From: UBA2211 sp049302755
Lineage (GTDB): Bacteria; Patescibacteriota; Minisyncoccia; Minisyncoccales; Minisyncoccaceae
DNA length: 64,000 bases
NCBI GenBank assembly: GCA_049302755.1
Contig: JBAQMK010000002.1
Coordinates: forward strand, 1-64,000
Direction: 5' to 3'
Position 1 is the first letter of the stretch; each line of letters starts with the position of its first letter. A program made the position numbers and the translations under genes. This document shows, piece by piece, positions 52,535-59,759 of this stretch. The notes beneath the pieces are model-generated. The model did not search any database, was not told the origin of the DNA, and saw only the letters and a program-made list of their open reading frames with translations.

Positions 52535-52620
52535 TGGTGCCTCGGGTGGGACTTGAACCCACAAGGGTGTTACCCGCAGCATTTTAAGTGCTGTATGTTT
52601 GCCAGTTTCATCACCGAGGC
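52535..52620 (-). tRNA. tRNA-Leu(UAA), CCA encoded
   Basis: Acceptor GCCTCGG pairs with CCGAGGC, discriminator A, encoded CCA. The anticodon stem CAGCA/TGCTG encloses CTTAAAA with anticodon UAA. A long variable arm fits leucine. Confidence 0.95.
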
Positions 52621-52624
52621 ATAT

Positions 52625-53089
52625 TTATTTCTTGCAACCACGATAGTTTGGTTTTAAGCTATGACAGTTGGGGCAAAGGATCTGCAAATTACTCAAACTA
52701 TTATTATGGGAATCTCCATCTATATGATGTAATTCTAACGGTAGCCTACCATCAAAACTTTTTTGCGCCCAGCCACATTCTTCACATTGTGGTTTTTTAA
52801 ATCCTTCTTTAATTAATCTATTCTTAAGCTTATAGCTTTGAAAATTATTGCCCTTAACTAAAATCTTTTCTATGGGGATCTTGGGTGTAAATAAAAACTG
52901 TAATCCCCTATTCCATCCTTTTCCTTTAAAATGACTGACATCAAAATTATATTCTTTGATGTATTTTTTTAATTGTACATAATTTCCTCCTGCCGCCTTC
53001 AAGTTTAATTTATTTAAAACTTGTCTGTAACTATATGATACCTTAACGGCTTCTTTTAATTGAATTTTTGTCCATGTTTTTCTATCCAT
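52625..53089 (-). CDS. HNH endonuclease
   Basis: The 154-aa protein has an N-terminal homeodomain-like helix-turn-helix (IQLKEAVKVSYSYRQVLNKL) and a C-terminal HNH nuclease: CEECGWAQ, PLELHHIDGDSHNN, and CPNCHSLKP with two zinc CxxC pairs. Similar proteins occur in phages and as free-standing homing-type nucleases. The start MDRKTW at 53089 is chosen because a consensus promoter overlaps the alternative ATG at 53119. It ends 4 nt before tRNA-Leu(UAA). Confidence 0.88.
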   Translation of the reverse strand: MDRKTWTKIQLKEAVKVSYSYRQVLNKLNLKAAGGNYVQLKKYIKEYNFDVSHFKGKGWNRGLQFLFTPKIPIEKILVKGNNFQSYKLKNRLIKEGFKKPQCEECGWAQKSFDGRLPLELHHIDGDSHNNSLSNLQILCPNCHSLKPNYRGCKK

Positions 53090-53096
53090 TAAAACA

Positions 53097-53126
53097 ATTA
53101 TACCATTAGGTACACTCATAAGTCAA
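53097..53126 (-). promoter_or_regulatory. HNH gene promoter (leaderless)
   Basis: On the minus strand, TTGACT (53121-53126) and a perfect TATAAT (53097-53102) are spaced by 18 bp. The -10 ends 7 nt before the ATG at 53089, so the transcript should start at or next to the start codon. Confidence 0.78.
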
Positions 53127-53161
53127 TTATTCCTATACCTTTACCTATTTTGAAAGATCTG

Positions 53162-53233
53162 AGGCGTGGGCGGGAATTGCACCCGCGTATAAGAGTTTTG
53201 CAGACTCTTGCCTTACTGCTTGGCCACCACGCC
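53162..53233 (-). tRNA. tRNA-Cys(GCA), unusual T-loop
   Basis: Acceptor GGCGTGG pairs with CCACGCC, discriminator T. The anticodon stem AGAGT/ACTCT encloses CTGCAAA with anticodon GCA. The T-loop is TGCAATT, so position 55, normally pseudouridine, is G. No CCA is encoded. Confidence 0.93.
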
Positions 53234-53259
53234 CTAGCCATATAAAGAGAATACCAAGA

Positions 53260-53613
53260 TTATTCGTTTTTTTCAATATCTTCCTTTCTTATCTTCGCTA
53301 ATAGTTCTTCTATCCTTCCCGCTTCCTTAGTCTTCGTTTCTTTCAAAAACTCTATCTTCGGAACCGGCCTCATCTTTAATTTCTTATTCAATAGCTGCTG
53401 AATATCGTAAATATGTCTATTCAATAAAGATAAAACATTATCAAAGCTTTCTTCGGGGATAACAGAGATAAAAACCTTGGCATGGAAAAGACTGCCCGAA
53501 CATTCAACCCTGGTAATGGTTAATAGTGTTCCCGGGAAAATATCTATTTCTTTTAAAATAATTTCTCCCAGTTCCTGCTGTATTAAACTGTTAACTTTTT
53601 CTAATCTAAACAT
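53260..53613 (-). CDS. rbfA: Ribosome-binding factor A
   Basis: RbfA matures the 30S subunit. The 117-aa protein begins MFRLEKVNSLIQQELGEIIL and has the KH-like core with VECSGSLFHAKVFISVIP and LKMRPVPKIEFLKET. The start at 53613 lies 1 nt after the infB stop; an upstream start would overlap infB and add residues outside the family. The infB-rbfA order is classical. Confidence 0.92.
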   Translation of the reverse strand: MFRLEKVNSLIQQELGEIILKEIDIFPGTLLTITRVECSGSLFHAKVFISVIPEESFDNVLSLLNRHIYDIQQLLNKKLKMRPVPKIEFLKETKTKEAGRIEELLAKIRKEDIEKNE

Positions 53614-53614
53614 A

Positions 53615-55105
53615 CTATAATTCTTCTTGCCTGTACTCTTCTTTAAAAACAACTAAAGTATCTCCTTCTTTTATCCTTTCGCTACCTTGATAGAGTATTC
53701 CGCATTCCTTTCCTTTTTTAACAACATCGAAATCTTTCTTGTTTGACTGTAGTTCAATAATCCTTCCATGTCCAATCTTTTCTTCTCCCCTGTATATTTC
53801 CAATGATGCTCCTTTTTGCACTTCCCCTTCGGTAACATCTCCTCCTACAATTTGTCTATTTTTTTCAGTCCTGAAGATAGCCAAGACTTCTATTTTACCC
53901 AATTCAATTCTTTCTTTTTCTTTGGTTAATTTTCTTTCCATCAGCTCCCTTACCTTCTGAGCCAATTCATAAATAATATTGAATTCGTAAACTTTGACTT
54001 TGTTATTTTCCGCACTGATTTCCGCCACCTTATCTTTCTTGACCCTAAAAGCAATAATTACTGCTTCGCTAGTTTTCGCCATTCTAACGTCCTGTTCCGT
54101 TATATCCCCCACCTCGCTTCTAACCATCCTGATGCAAACATTTTCTTGGGGCAAAATTTTTAAAACTTCTTCGATTCCTTCAAGAGAGCCTTGCGCATCT
54201 CCTTTGATGATTAAATTCAAATATTTTTTGTTAGGATCAAATTCAAAAGTATTATTTTTTACTTCTTTCTTTTTTAAATTAGCCATCGCTTCTTCGTGCG
54301 AAGAAAAAACATGAAACTTTTCTCCGACCATTGGAACACTTTCAAATCCGATAATTACTGCCGGATCAGAAGGGTTGGCTTCTTTTATTTCTTTTTGCAA
54401 GAAATCTCCTAAATTTTTAACCTTACCGACAACAAAATCGGTTCCAATAATGTCTCCCTGTTTTAATGTTCCGTTTTCAACTAAAACGGTAGCGGTTGGT
54501 CCCTTCTTCGGATCAAGATATGCTTCGATAATTGTTCCTTCAGACAAAACTCCTGTTTCCGCTTTTAAATCTTCGACTTCGGCAACTAATAAAATCATAT
54601 CTAATAAATCTGTTATCCCCTGACCGGTCTTCGCTGACATTTCAATTGTTGGAACTTGTCCTCCCCACGACTCGACTAAAATATCTTCTTTAGATAGTTG
54701 CTGTTTAACCATTTCTGGGTTAGCTCCCGGCTTATCCATTTTATTCAATGCCACAATGGTTGTCAGTTTAGCATTCTTAATATGTGTAATCGCTTCTTTA
54801 GTTTGCTTCTTAACTCCTTCTCCCGCATCAATTACCAAAACAGCAATATCGGCTAATTTAGAACCCCTTCCTCTAATTGCCGAAAAAGATTCATGGCCCG
54901 GAGTATCAATAAAGGTTATCTTCTTTTGATTGTGTTCAATTTGATAAGCACCGACATGTTGAGTAATCCCGCCTGATTCTTTTTCTAAAATATTAAATTC
55001 TCTGATGGCCATCAATAAAGAAGTTTTACCGTGGTCAATATGACCCAAAACAACCACCACCGGCGGTCTCGAAATCACATTTGGTTGTTTGTTGTTTTCT
55101 GCCAT
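53615..55105 (-). CDS. infB: Translation initiation factor IF-2, short form
   Basis: IF-2 brings initiator tRNA to the ribosome. The GTPase domain starts almost at the N-terminus: PVVVVLGHIDHGKTSL (G1), DTPGHESF (G3), NKMD (G4). Domains II, III and the C-terminal fMet-tRNA-binding part follow. At 496 aa it lacks the long N-terminal domain (often 200-400 aa). It follows tRNA-Ser(CGA) by 18 nt and precedes rbfA. Confidence 0.96.
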   Translation of the reverse strand: MAENNKQPNVISRPPVVVVLGHIDHGKTSLLMAIREFNILEKESGGITQHVGAYQIEHNQKKITFIDTPGHESFSAIRGRGSKLADIAVLVIDAGEGVKKQTKEAITHIKNAKLTTIVALNKMDKPGANPEMVKQQLSKEDILVESWGGQVPTIEMSAKTGQGITDLLDMILLVAEVEDLKAETGVLSEGTIIEAYLDPKKGPTATVLVENGTLKQGDIIGTDFVVGKVKNLGDFLQKEIKEANPSDPAVIIGFESVPMVGEKFHVFSSHEEAMANLKKKEVKNNTFEFDPNKKYLNLIIKGDAQGSLEGIEEVLKILPQENVCIRMVRSEVGDITEQDVRMAKTSEAVIIAFRVKKDKVAEISAENNKVKVYEFNIIYELAQKVRELMERKLTKEKERIELGKIEVLAIFRTEKNRQIVGGDVTEGEVQKGASLEIYRGEEKIGHGRIIELQSNKKDFDVVKKGKECGILYQGSERIKEGDTLVVFKEEYRQEEL

Positions 55106-55123
55106 ATTTTTTAGTTCTTAAAG

Positions 55124-55210
55124 CGGAGAGAGTGAGATTCGAACTCACGGTGGGAATGACCCCACAATGGTTTTCGAAACCATCCCCTTAAACCGCTCAG
55201 GCATCTCTCC
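55124..55210 (-). tRNA. tRNA-Ser(CGA), no encoded CCA
   Basis: Acceptor GGAGAGA pairs with TCTCTCC, discriminator G. The anticodon stem ATGGT/ACCAT encloses TTCGAAA with anticodon CGA. A long variable arm is present. It lies 9 nt after the FAD-oxidoreductase stop. Confidence 0.94.
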
Positions 55211-55219
55211 TAAAGATGT

Positions 55220-56233
55220 TTAAAGACTATCACTTTTTCCCTTGAAAAGCAATTTTAAAGAAGGAAAATCATTATCATATGTTATCTCTTTTGGGAGAAG
55301 GAATGGAAGTCTTTTCCCTATTGTTTGAACTAAATAATTAGATACCTGCCCTTTCAATATTTTAAACTTAAAAAACCTTACTATTTCTTTTTTGTACTTT
55401 TTGAAATCAGGAAAAGTTTTAATTAAAATATCGGCGGCATGAAGGCCCCAAATTATCCCTCCCCCGCTCCACGGCTTAGTCAATCCCATCGCATCTCCGC
55501 AAAGAGTAATATCTTTTTCTTTGGGAAAAATTAATCCGGCATTAAATAAAGAAAACTGAGGACAAGGAACTGCGGCCGCTGAAAAAGAATCACGCTCAAC
55601 TCCTTTGATTTCCAAAATCTTATCCACCTTCTTTTTTACCTCCGATTGATTACCGATTGCTCCGTATTCAATCTTATCACCCTTCGGAATCTTCCAACAA
55701 AATCCAAAAATATTAGAATCGGTAAAAGTCTCGGTAATATTTGAATTACTTTTTATCAAAGAATAAGCCTGGACACCATTTTTAATTTTCGGGTCAGGCA
55801 AATTTAAACTTCTTCTAATAACAGAAAAGGCGCCGTCACATCCGATAATCCTATCAAATCCTTGCGGCACCTTTTTAATCTCTTGACCCAAAATAATTCT
55901 CGTCCCGGATTTCTTATTTAAATCCAAAAGAATATTTATCAATACTTCTCTATTGAGGGCCAAATGTTGAGGATTAAAATTAAGCTTGACTCTGCCTTTA
56001 GGAAAATTGATTACACAAGAAGATATTTTATTCTCAATACATTCATCGGTCAAAGGAATAAACTGTTTGATTCTTTCTGAAACCAAAGCGGAACAACATT
56101 TTTTACCCAGCGTATCTTCTTTCTTTTTGTCGAAAAGAGAGACTTCATGTCCCGCTTCCGATAACTTCCAAGAAATATATAATCCCATCACTCCCCCTCC
56201 GACTACGGCAACTTTTAATTTTTGATTGTCCAT
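55220..56233 (-). CDS. FAD-dependent oxidoreductase, geranylgeranyl-reductase-like
   Basis: The 337-aa protein begins with a dinucleotide-binding fold, KVAVVGGGVMGLYISWKLSE. A second FAD motif, ITLCGDAMGLTKPWSGGGII, resembles the GDAAG-x-PxxGEGI motif of geranylgeranyl reductases, and GCDGAFSVIRRSL is also typical. The substrate may be an isoprenoid or another lipid, which is uncertain. It begins 20 nt after tRNA-Gly(UCC) and is embedded in a tRNA-infB transcript. Confidence 0.8.
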   Translation of the reverse strand: MDNQKLKVAVVGGGVMGLYISWKLSEAGHEVSLFDKKKEDTLGKKCCSALVSERIKQFIPLTDECIENKISSCVINFPKGRVKLNFNPQHLALNREVLINILLDLNKKSGTRIILGQEIKKVPQGFDRIIGCDGAFSVIRRSLNLPDPKIKNGVQAYSLIKSNSNITETFTDSNIFGFCWKIPKGDKIEYGAIGNQSEVKKKVDKILEIKGVERDSFSAAAVPCPQFSLFNAGLIFPKEKDITLCGDAMGLTKPWSGGGIIWGLHAADILIKTFPDFKKYKKEIVRFFKFKILKGQVSNYLVQTIGKRLPFLLPKEITYDNDFPSLKLLFKGKSDSL

Positions 56234-56253
56234 TATTTTCAGGAGATATAATA

Positions 56254-56327
56254 TGGAGCGAGTGAAGGGAATCGAACCCTCATGTACAGCTTGGAAGGCT
56301 GTCGCTCTACCATTGAGCTACACTCGC
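56254..56327 (-). tRNA. tRNA-Gly(UCC), CCA encoded
   Basis: Acceptor GCGAGTG pairs with CACTCGC, discriminator T, encoded CCA. The anticodon stem ACAGC/GCTGT encloses CTTCCAA with anticodon UCC. Confidence 0.95.
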
Positions 56328-56337
56328 AAAAACCCTT

Positions 56338-56409
56338 TCGGGGCACTGAGATTCGAACTCAGAATAAATCCTCCCAAAGGACTCGTGATAGCCGTTTCAC
56401 TATGCCCCG
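56338..56409 (-). tRNA. tRNA-Pro(UGG), no encoded CCA
   Basis: Acceptor CGGGGCA pairs with TGCCCCG, with the C1-G72 pair typical of proline, discriminator A. The anticodon stem AGTCC/GGATT encloses TTTGGGA with anticodon UGG. Confidence 0.93.
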
Positions 56410-56421
56410 GGCTATTTTCTT

Positions 56422-56450
56422 TTTATACCATCTTTCTGTTTTCCAGTCAA
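56422..56450 (-). promoter_or_regulatory. Promoter of tRNA-Pro-tRNA-Gly-FAD oxidoreductase-tRNA-Ser-infB
   Basis: On the minus strand, TTGACT (56445-56450) and TATAAA (56422-56427) are spaced by 17 bp. The start is about 6 nt before tRNA-Pro. Confidence 0.8.
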
Positions 56451-56506
56451 AAAATTTCTTATCTTTATAAGAGACATCTTGAGCGATAAAAAAATATTAA
56501 TTAAAA

Positions 56507-57652
56507 TTATGCCGCTTTGATTTCTTTTCTGCTTTCCAAGAAAGACAAGTACATTCCCCCTATTCCCCAGCATAATCCGAATAGTCCGACGAAGAATCCG
56601 ATAAAAGGAATCATTAATAAAATATAGCCGACAATAACTCCGATTAAAGAATAAACCAAAAAGCTTTGCTTGAAATCTTTTTTAATTATTTTAAGTAAGT
56701 ATTGACCAAAAGATATCGCTGAAAAGAAGTAAGCTAATAACAGCATTAACATCCAAATCATAATTAAAATGGTTCCGATCAGGCCTCCCAAACCGGTAGC
56801 GAAAAATAAGAATGCCAAAATGGGGGTACAAATTAAAACTACAAAGCCGATACCAAAAGATTTCCAGGTCTTTTTCGTCATTATCTTTTCAACATCCTTA
56901 ACTTTTTTGCCTCCCACCAAAACTATCATTAAACAAGTTAAAAGCATTAACAAAAGAGATACTACTTCTGACCATATTCCTCTTTTCATTTCTTCTTGCT
57001 TCACTTCAGGAATATTTTTTTCAATTGAACCCAAAACGTTAACCTGGCTTACCCCTTTAATGTCTCCGAAAGCATTATAACTGATATCTCCGGAAATAAC
57101 GGCGGTTGGAGTTAAAATCAATCCGCTATTATCCTTAACCGCCATGTTAGAATAAAAATTAACATTATTATTCACTTTACCACTAATATTAAGAGTCTCA
57201 GCAATCACATTTACACTGCCGATAACATTACCGGCAATATCGACTGTTTCCGCCGCAAATAAAGCGTTTCTTTCAATTAAAGAATCTACTGACAAAATAA
57301 TATCCTGTCCGACAGCCGAAACAGACCTTTCAACTTTACCGTTGATCTCTATGCTTTGCGAAGCAGTCCTAATATTTCCAGTAACATTGCCGTTAACCAC
57401 TATGGATTGGGCCGCTCCGATAATATCCCCGTCCACATTGCCGTTGATATAAATCTTTTGGCCAAAAGCATAAATATTACCAATCACATCGCTATTAACG
57501 GTAATATTATTACCAACCAACAACACTTCATCATTGATAACCTCTCCCTGAGGCAAGTTAATGTTTTTCTCTGTTACTGTCATTGCCGAAGAAAAAGCTA
57601 AAGGAAAAACACAAAAAATAAACGCTAGAACAGCAAAATACTTTTTAATCAT
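56507..57652 (-). CDS. Beta-helix (bactofilin-like) protein with C-terminal membrane helices
   Basis: The 381-aa protein has a signal peptide (MIKKYFAVLAFIFCVFPLAF, then SSA), and residues 30-215 form a run of short repeats such as INGNVDGDI, VNGNVTGNI and INGKVERSV. These have the spacing of a right-handed beta helix or polymer-forming domain. About four membrane helices follow from residue 228. Bactofilins are cytosolic, whereas this one should be outside the membrane, perhaps as an envelope scaffold. It has an extended -10 promoter and no close partner. Confidence 0.75.
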   Translation of the reverse strand: MIKKYFAVLAFIFCVFPLAFSSAMTVTEKNINLPQGEVINDEVLLVGNNITVNSDVIGNIYAFGQKIYINGNVDGDIIGAAQSIVVNGNVTGNIRTASQSIEINGKVERSVSAVGQDIILSVDSLIERNALFAAETVDIAGNVIGSVNVIAETLNISGKVNNNVNFYSNMAVKDNSGLILTPTAVISGDISYNAFGDIKGVSQVNVLGSIEKNIPEVKQEEMKRGIWSEVVSLLLMLLTCLMIVLVGGKKVKDVEKIMTKKTWKSFGIGFVVLICTPILAFLFFATGLGGLIGTILIMIWMLMLLLAYFFSAISFGQYLLKIIKKDFKQSFLVYSLIGVIVGYILLMIPFIGFFVGLFGLCWGIGGMYLSFLESRKEIKAA

Positions 57653-57684
57653 ATATTTTACTTTAATTATATATTTATAATTAT

Positions 57685-57693
57685 ATTATACCA
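57685..57693 (-). promoter_or_regulatory. Extended -10 promoter of the beta-helix gene
   Basis: On the minus strand, TGGTATAAT is an extended -10 with a perfect TATAAT (57685-57690). The predicted leader is about 25 nt. Confidence 0.55.
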
Positions 57694-57742
57694 AGATTAA
57701 ATAATTTTAATAGGCTCTCTCCCCTTCCCAAATTAATTTGAC

Positions 57743-57771
57743 TTCTGTTCTACACTGATTCACAATATAAT
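57743..57771 (+). promoter_or_regulatory. Promoter of the 38-aa gene (leaderless)
   Basis: A perfect TATAAT (57766-57771) lies 7 nt before the ATG. A weak TTCTGT (57743-57748) is at 17 bp; a better TTGACT (57738-57743) is at 22 bp. Confidence 0.6.
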
Positions 57772-57778
57772 TAAACAT

Positions 57779-57895
57779 ATGGCAAAGAAAACATCTTACG
57801 ATATTCAGCGCGAAGAACGCATTGTTCTTCCAGCTAGATTAGAGGGTAAAGTTAAAAATGCCCAACGAAATAAAAAAAAGAAAAAGAAAAGTTAA
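57779..57895 (+). CDS. Small basic protein of 38 aa, unknown function
   Basis: The ORF encodes MAKKTSYDIQREERIVLPAR and then a Lys-rich tail ending in KKKKKKS. It has an ATG start and TAA stop, and a perfect TATAAT 7 nt before the ATG, so it is very likely expressed. The length and charge are like those of small ribosome-associated or nucleic-acid-binding peptides, but I do not recognise a family. It is divergent from the beta-helix gene and convergent with the CPVC gene, 18 nt away. Confidence 0.65.
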   Translation: MAKKTSYDIQREERIVLPARLEGKVKNAQRNKKKKKKS

Positions 57896-57913
57896 TCTTT
57901 TTCAATATTTTTA

Positions 57914-58417
57914 TTATCGAGTTAAAAAGAAGAATAAAATAGATAGAAGAACCAAGGGTAACCAAGCCCAAACGATTTTTTGGTAACGGAAAAGAGATTT
58001 TCCGTTTTTTGCTCTCATTACCCTATACCATTTTTCAAAACCGAAAAAAGCAACGCTGCCGATAAAGATAGTTAATATCAGCTTATCCATTCCCCAGATT
58101 GTATGGTACTGATTACCGATAACTTCAATCGAACGAAGGGGCCAAATAACCGTGGCATAATAAGATACGATTACCAAAATATCTCTGCCTTTAAACTTAA
58201 TATTCTTTTTATTTAACCACTCAATCGTCCACATAATTAAACCGACAGTTAATCCTCCGATCCAAAGACCAGTAATGGTGTCGTCTATTTTAAGCCATCT
58301 GGCCAATCCTAATCCGGCCGAAACTCCGACTACACAAACAGGACAGACAGCTGAAGCTGTTTGAGCAAAAAATAAGCCGATAAAAGATATAAAAGAGGCA
58401 ATTGTTATTTTATTCAT
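57914..58417 (-). CDS. Membrane protein with CPVC motif, unknown function
   Basis: The 167-aa protein has a signal-like N-terminus ending QTASA, then VCPVCVVGVSAGLGLARWLKID and four hydrophobic segments. CPVC just after the signal helix is a possible redox or metal site on the outer face. I recall similar proteins in CPR and archaea as hypothetical. Its start overlaps the htrA stop by 1 nt, which suggests a joint role in envelope protein quality control; this is inferred. Confidence 0.65.
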   Translation of the reverse strand: MNKITIASFISFIGLFFAQTASAVCPVCVVGVSAGLGLARWLKIDDTITGLWIGGLTVGLIMWTIEWLNKKNIKFKGRDILVIVSYYATVIWPLRSIEVIGNQYHTIWGMDKLILTIFIGSVAFFGFEKWYRVMRAKNGKSLFRYQKIVWAWLPLVLLSILFFFLTR

Positions 58418-59451
58418 TATTTTCTTTCTTTAAGTGTTGTTTCTAATTTTATCTCTTCCCTATTTCTCAAAACTAATAAGTTTATTTTTTCTCCGACGGC
58501 ACAGTCTGACAAAACATCGTTAATAGAATTATCTTGAGTTATCTTCTTACCGTTGATTTCTAAAATAATGTCGTACTCTTTCAATCCGGCCTGTTCAGCA
58601 CTGGAATTTTTAGCCACGGCCGGCTCACCAAACATTTCCCTTACCACTAAAGCTCCGTAACAGCATTCTATCTTATTAGCTTTAGCAATGTGTTCGTTTA
58701 AAATAATATACTTTACCCCCAAATACGGCCTCTTAACTCTCCCCTCTTTTTTAATCTCCTTTAAATCTTCTTTAACGTAATTAATCGGTAAAGCGAATCC
58801 GATATTTTCCGCTCCCATTATCATCGCTGTATTTATCGCTATCGCTTCCCCGTTCATATTTACCAACGGTCCGCCCGAATTGCCGGGATTAATTGCTGCG
58901 TCAGTCTGAATCAATCCTCTCAAGCTGGTAGCCTTGGAGGTAGTGTTGGCTCCGTTGTAGGCAGTAATTCTTCTGCTCAATCCGGAAACAATTCCCAGCG
59001 ACAGAGTGTCTTCAAATTCTCCCAAAGGATTTCCCACCGCAATTACCGTTTCTCCTAATTCAACATTATCAGAATCTCCCATTTTTAAAAAAGGGAAACT
59101 AATCCCGTCTTCAATTTTAAGAATCGCTGTATCGGTTAAGGGATCTCTTGATAAAACCTTGGCCTTGTATCTCCTATCTGGATCAAGGATAACTGTATAA
59201 TCGGCATCTACGTCCTCGACTACATGATTACAAGTCAGAACATATCCGTCCTTTGAAATAATAAACCCGCTTCCCCCGCCGATTTTAGTCTTCTGTTTTT
59301 CTCCGTTTATATTTTTAGGAAAAGCAACCTTCTCTCCTTTATAGGGAAGAAAATAAAATTCATCAATTTGTGGTAAATCGCGAGATGCGATAATAGTTAT
59401 TACCGCCGGACAAATCTTCTTCGCTATTTCTACGATTGGAGATTTTTTCAT
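58417..59451 (-). CDS. htrA: HtrA/DegP-like serine protease with PDZ domain
   Basis: The 344-aa protein has the catalytic triad: His in LTCNHVVEDVD, Asp in DPLTDTAILKIED, and Ser in INPGNSGGPLVN. A C-terminal PDZ domain follows (SSAEQAGLKEYDIILEING). No signal peptide or membrane helix precedes the protease domain, unlike DegP or typical HtrA, so it may be cytoplasmic or exported otherwise. The -10 box TAGAAT is only 6 nt before the ATG. The CPVC membrane protein is cotranscribed. Confidence 0.9.
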   Translation of the reverse strand: MKKSPIVEIAKKICPAVITIIASRDLPQIDEFYFLPYKGEKVAFPKNINGEKQKTKIGGGSGFIISKDGYVLTCNHVVEDVDADYTVILDPDRRYKAKVLSRDPLTDTAILKIEDGISFPFLKMGDSDNVELGETVIAVGNPLGEFEDTLSLGIVSGLSRRITAYNGANTTSKATSLRGLIQTDAAINPGNSGGPLVNMNGEAIAINTAMIMGAENIGFALPINYVKEDLKEIKKEGRVKRPYLGVKYIILNEHIAKANKIECCYGALVVREMFGEPAVAKNSSAEQAGLKEYDIILEINGKKITQDNSINDVLSDCAVGEKINLLVLRNREEIKLETTLKERK

Positions 59452-59457
59452 GAATTA

Positions 59458-59486
59458 ATTCTATCATAAAAAAATATTGTAAACAA
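59458..59486 (-). promoter_or_regulatory. htrA promoter (leaderless)
   Basis: On the minus strand, TTGTTT (59481-59486) and TAGAAT (59458-59463) are spaced by 17 bp. Only 6 nt separate the -10 from the ATG. Confidence 0.6.
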
Positions 59487-59526
59487 CTATAAAATATGAT
59501 AATCTGGCCTTATCAATCAATCATTC

Positions 59527-59598
59527 GTCCTCGTAGTTCAATGGATAGAACAAGGGACTCCTAAGCCCTAGATAGAGGTCCGATTCCCCTCGAGGACA
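59527..59598 (+). tRNA. tRNA-Arg(CCU), no encoded CCA
   Basis: Acceptor GTCCTCG pairs with CGAGGAC, discriminator A. The anticodon stem AGGGA/GCCCT, with one inner mismatch, encloses CTCCTAA with anticodon CCU. Confidence 0.93.
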
Positions 59599-59600
59599 CA

Positions 59601-59628
59601 TTGCAATATTATCAAAGATTTGTATAAT
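59601..59628 (+). promoter_or_regulatory. tRNA-Ala(GGC) promoter
   Basis: TTGCAA (59601-59606) and a perfect TATAAT (59623-59628) are spaced by 16 bp, between the two tRNAs. Confidence 0.7.
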
Positions 59629-59643
59629 AAATTTATTGAATTA

Positions 59644-59716
59644 GGGCCCATGGCGAATTTGGTATCGCGTGCCCATGGCATGGGCAAGATGGCGGGTTCG
59701 AATCCCGCTGGGTCCA
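59644..59716 (+). tRNA. tRNA-Ala(GGC), no encoded CCA
   Basis: Acceptor GGGCCCA pairs with TGGGTCC, including the G3-U70 wobble that marks alanine tRNAs; discriminator A. The anticodon stem TGCCC/GGGCA encloses ATGGCAT with anticodon GGC. Confidence 0.93.
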
Positions 59717-59728
59717 CATAACACAAAA

Positions 59729-59757
59729 CCACCCTCACGGGTGGCTTTTGTTTTTGA
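59729..59757. terminator. Bidirectional terminator between tRNA-Ala and the HU gene
   Basis: CCACCC-TCAC-GGGTGG is followed by CTTTTGTTTTTG on the plus strand, and by a TTTTGTG run on the minus strand. It serves the convergent tRNA-Ala and HU genes. Confidence 0.8.
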
Positions 59758-59759
59758 TT

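Noticed and set aside
59464..59526. Promoter for tRNA-Arg(CCU)
   Set aside because: Only weak hexamers (TTGTAA with TAATCT) were found at 17 bp; not listed as a feature.
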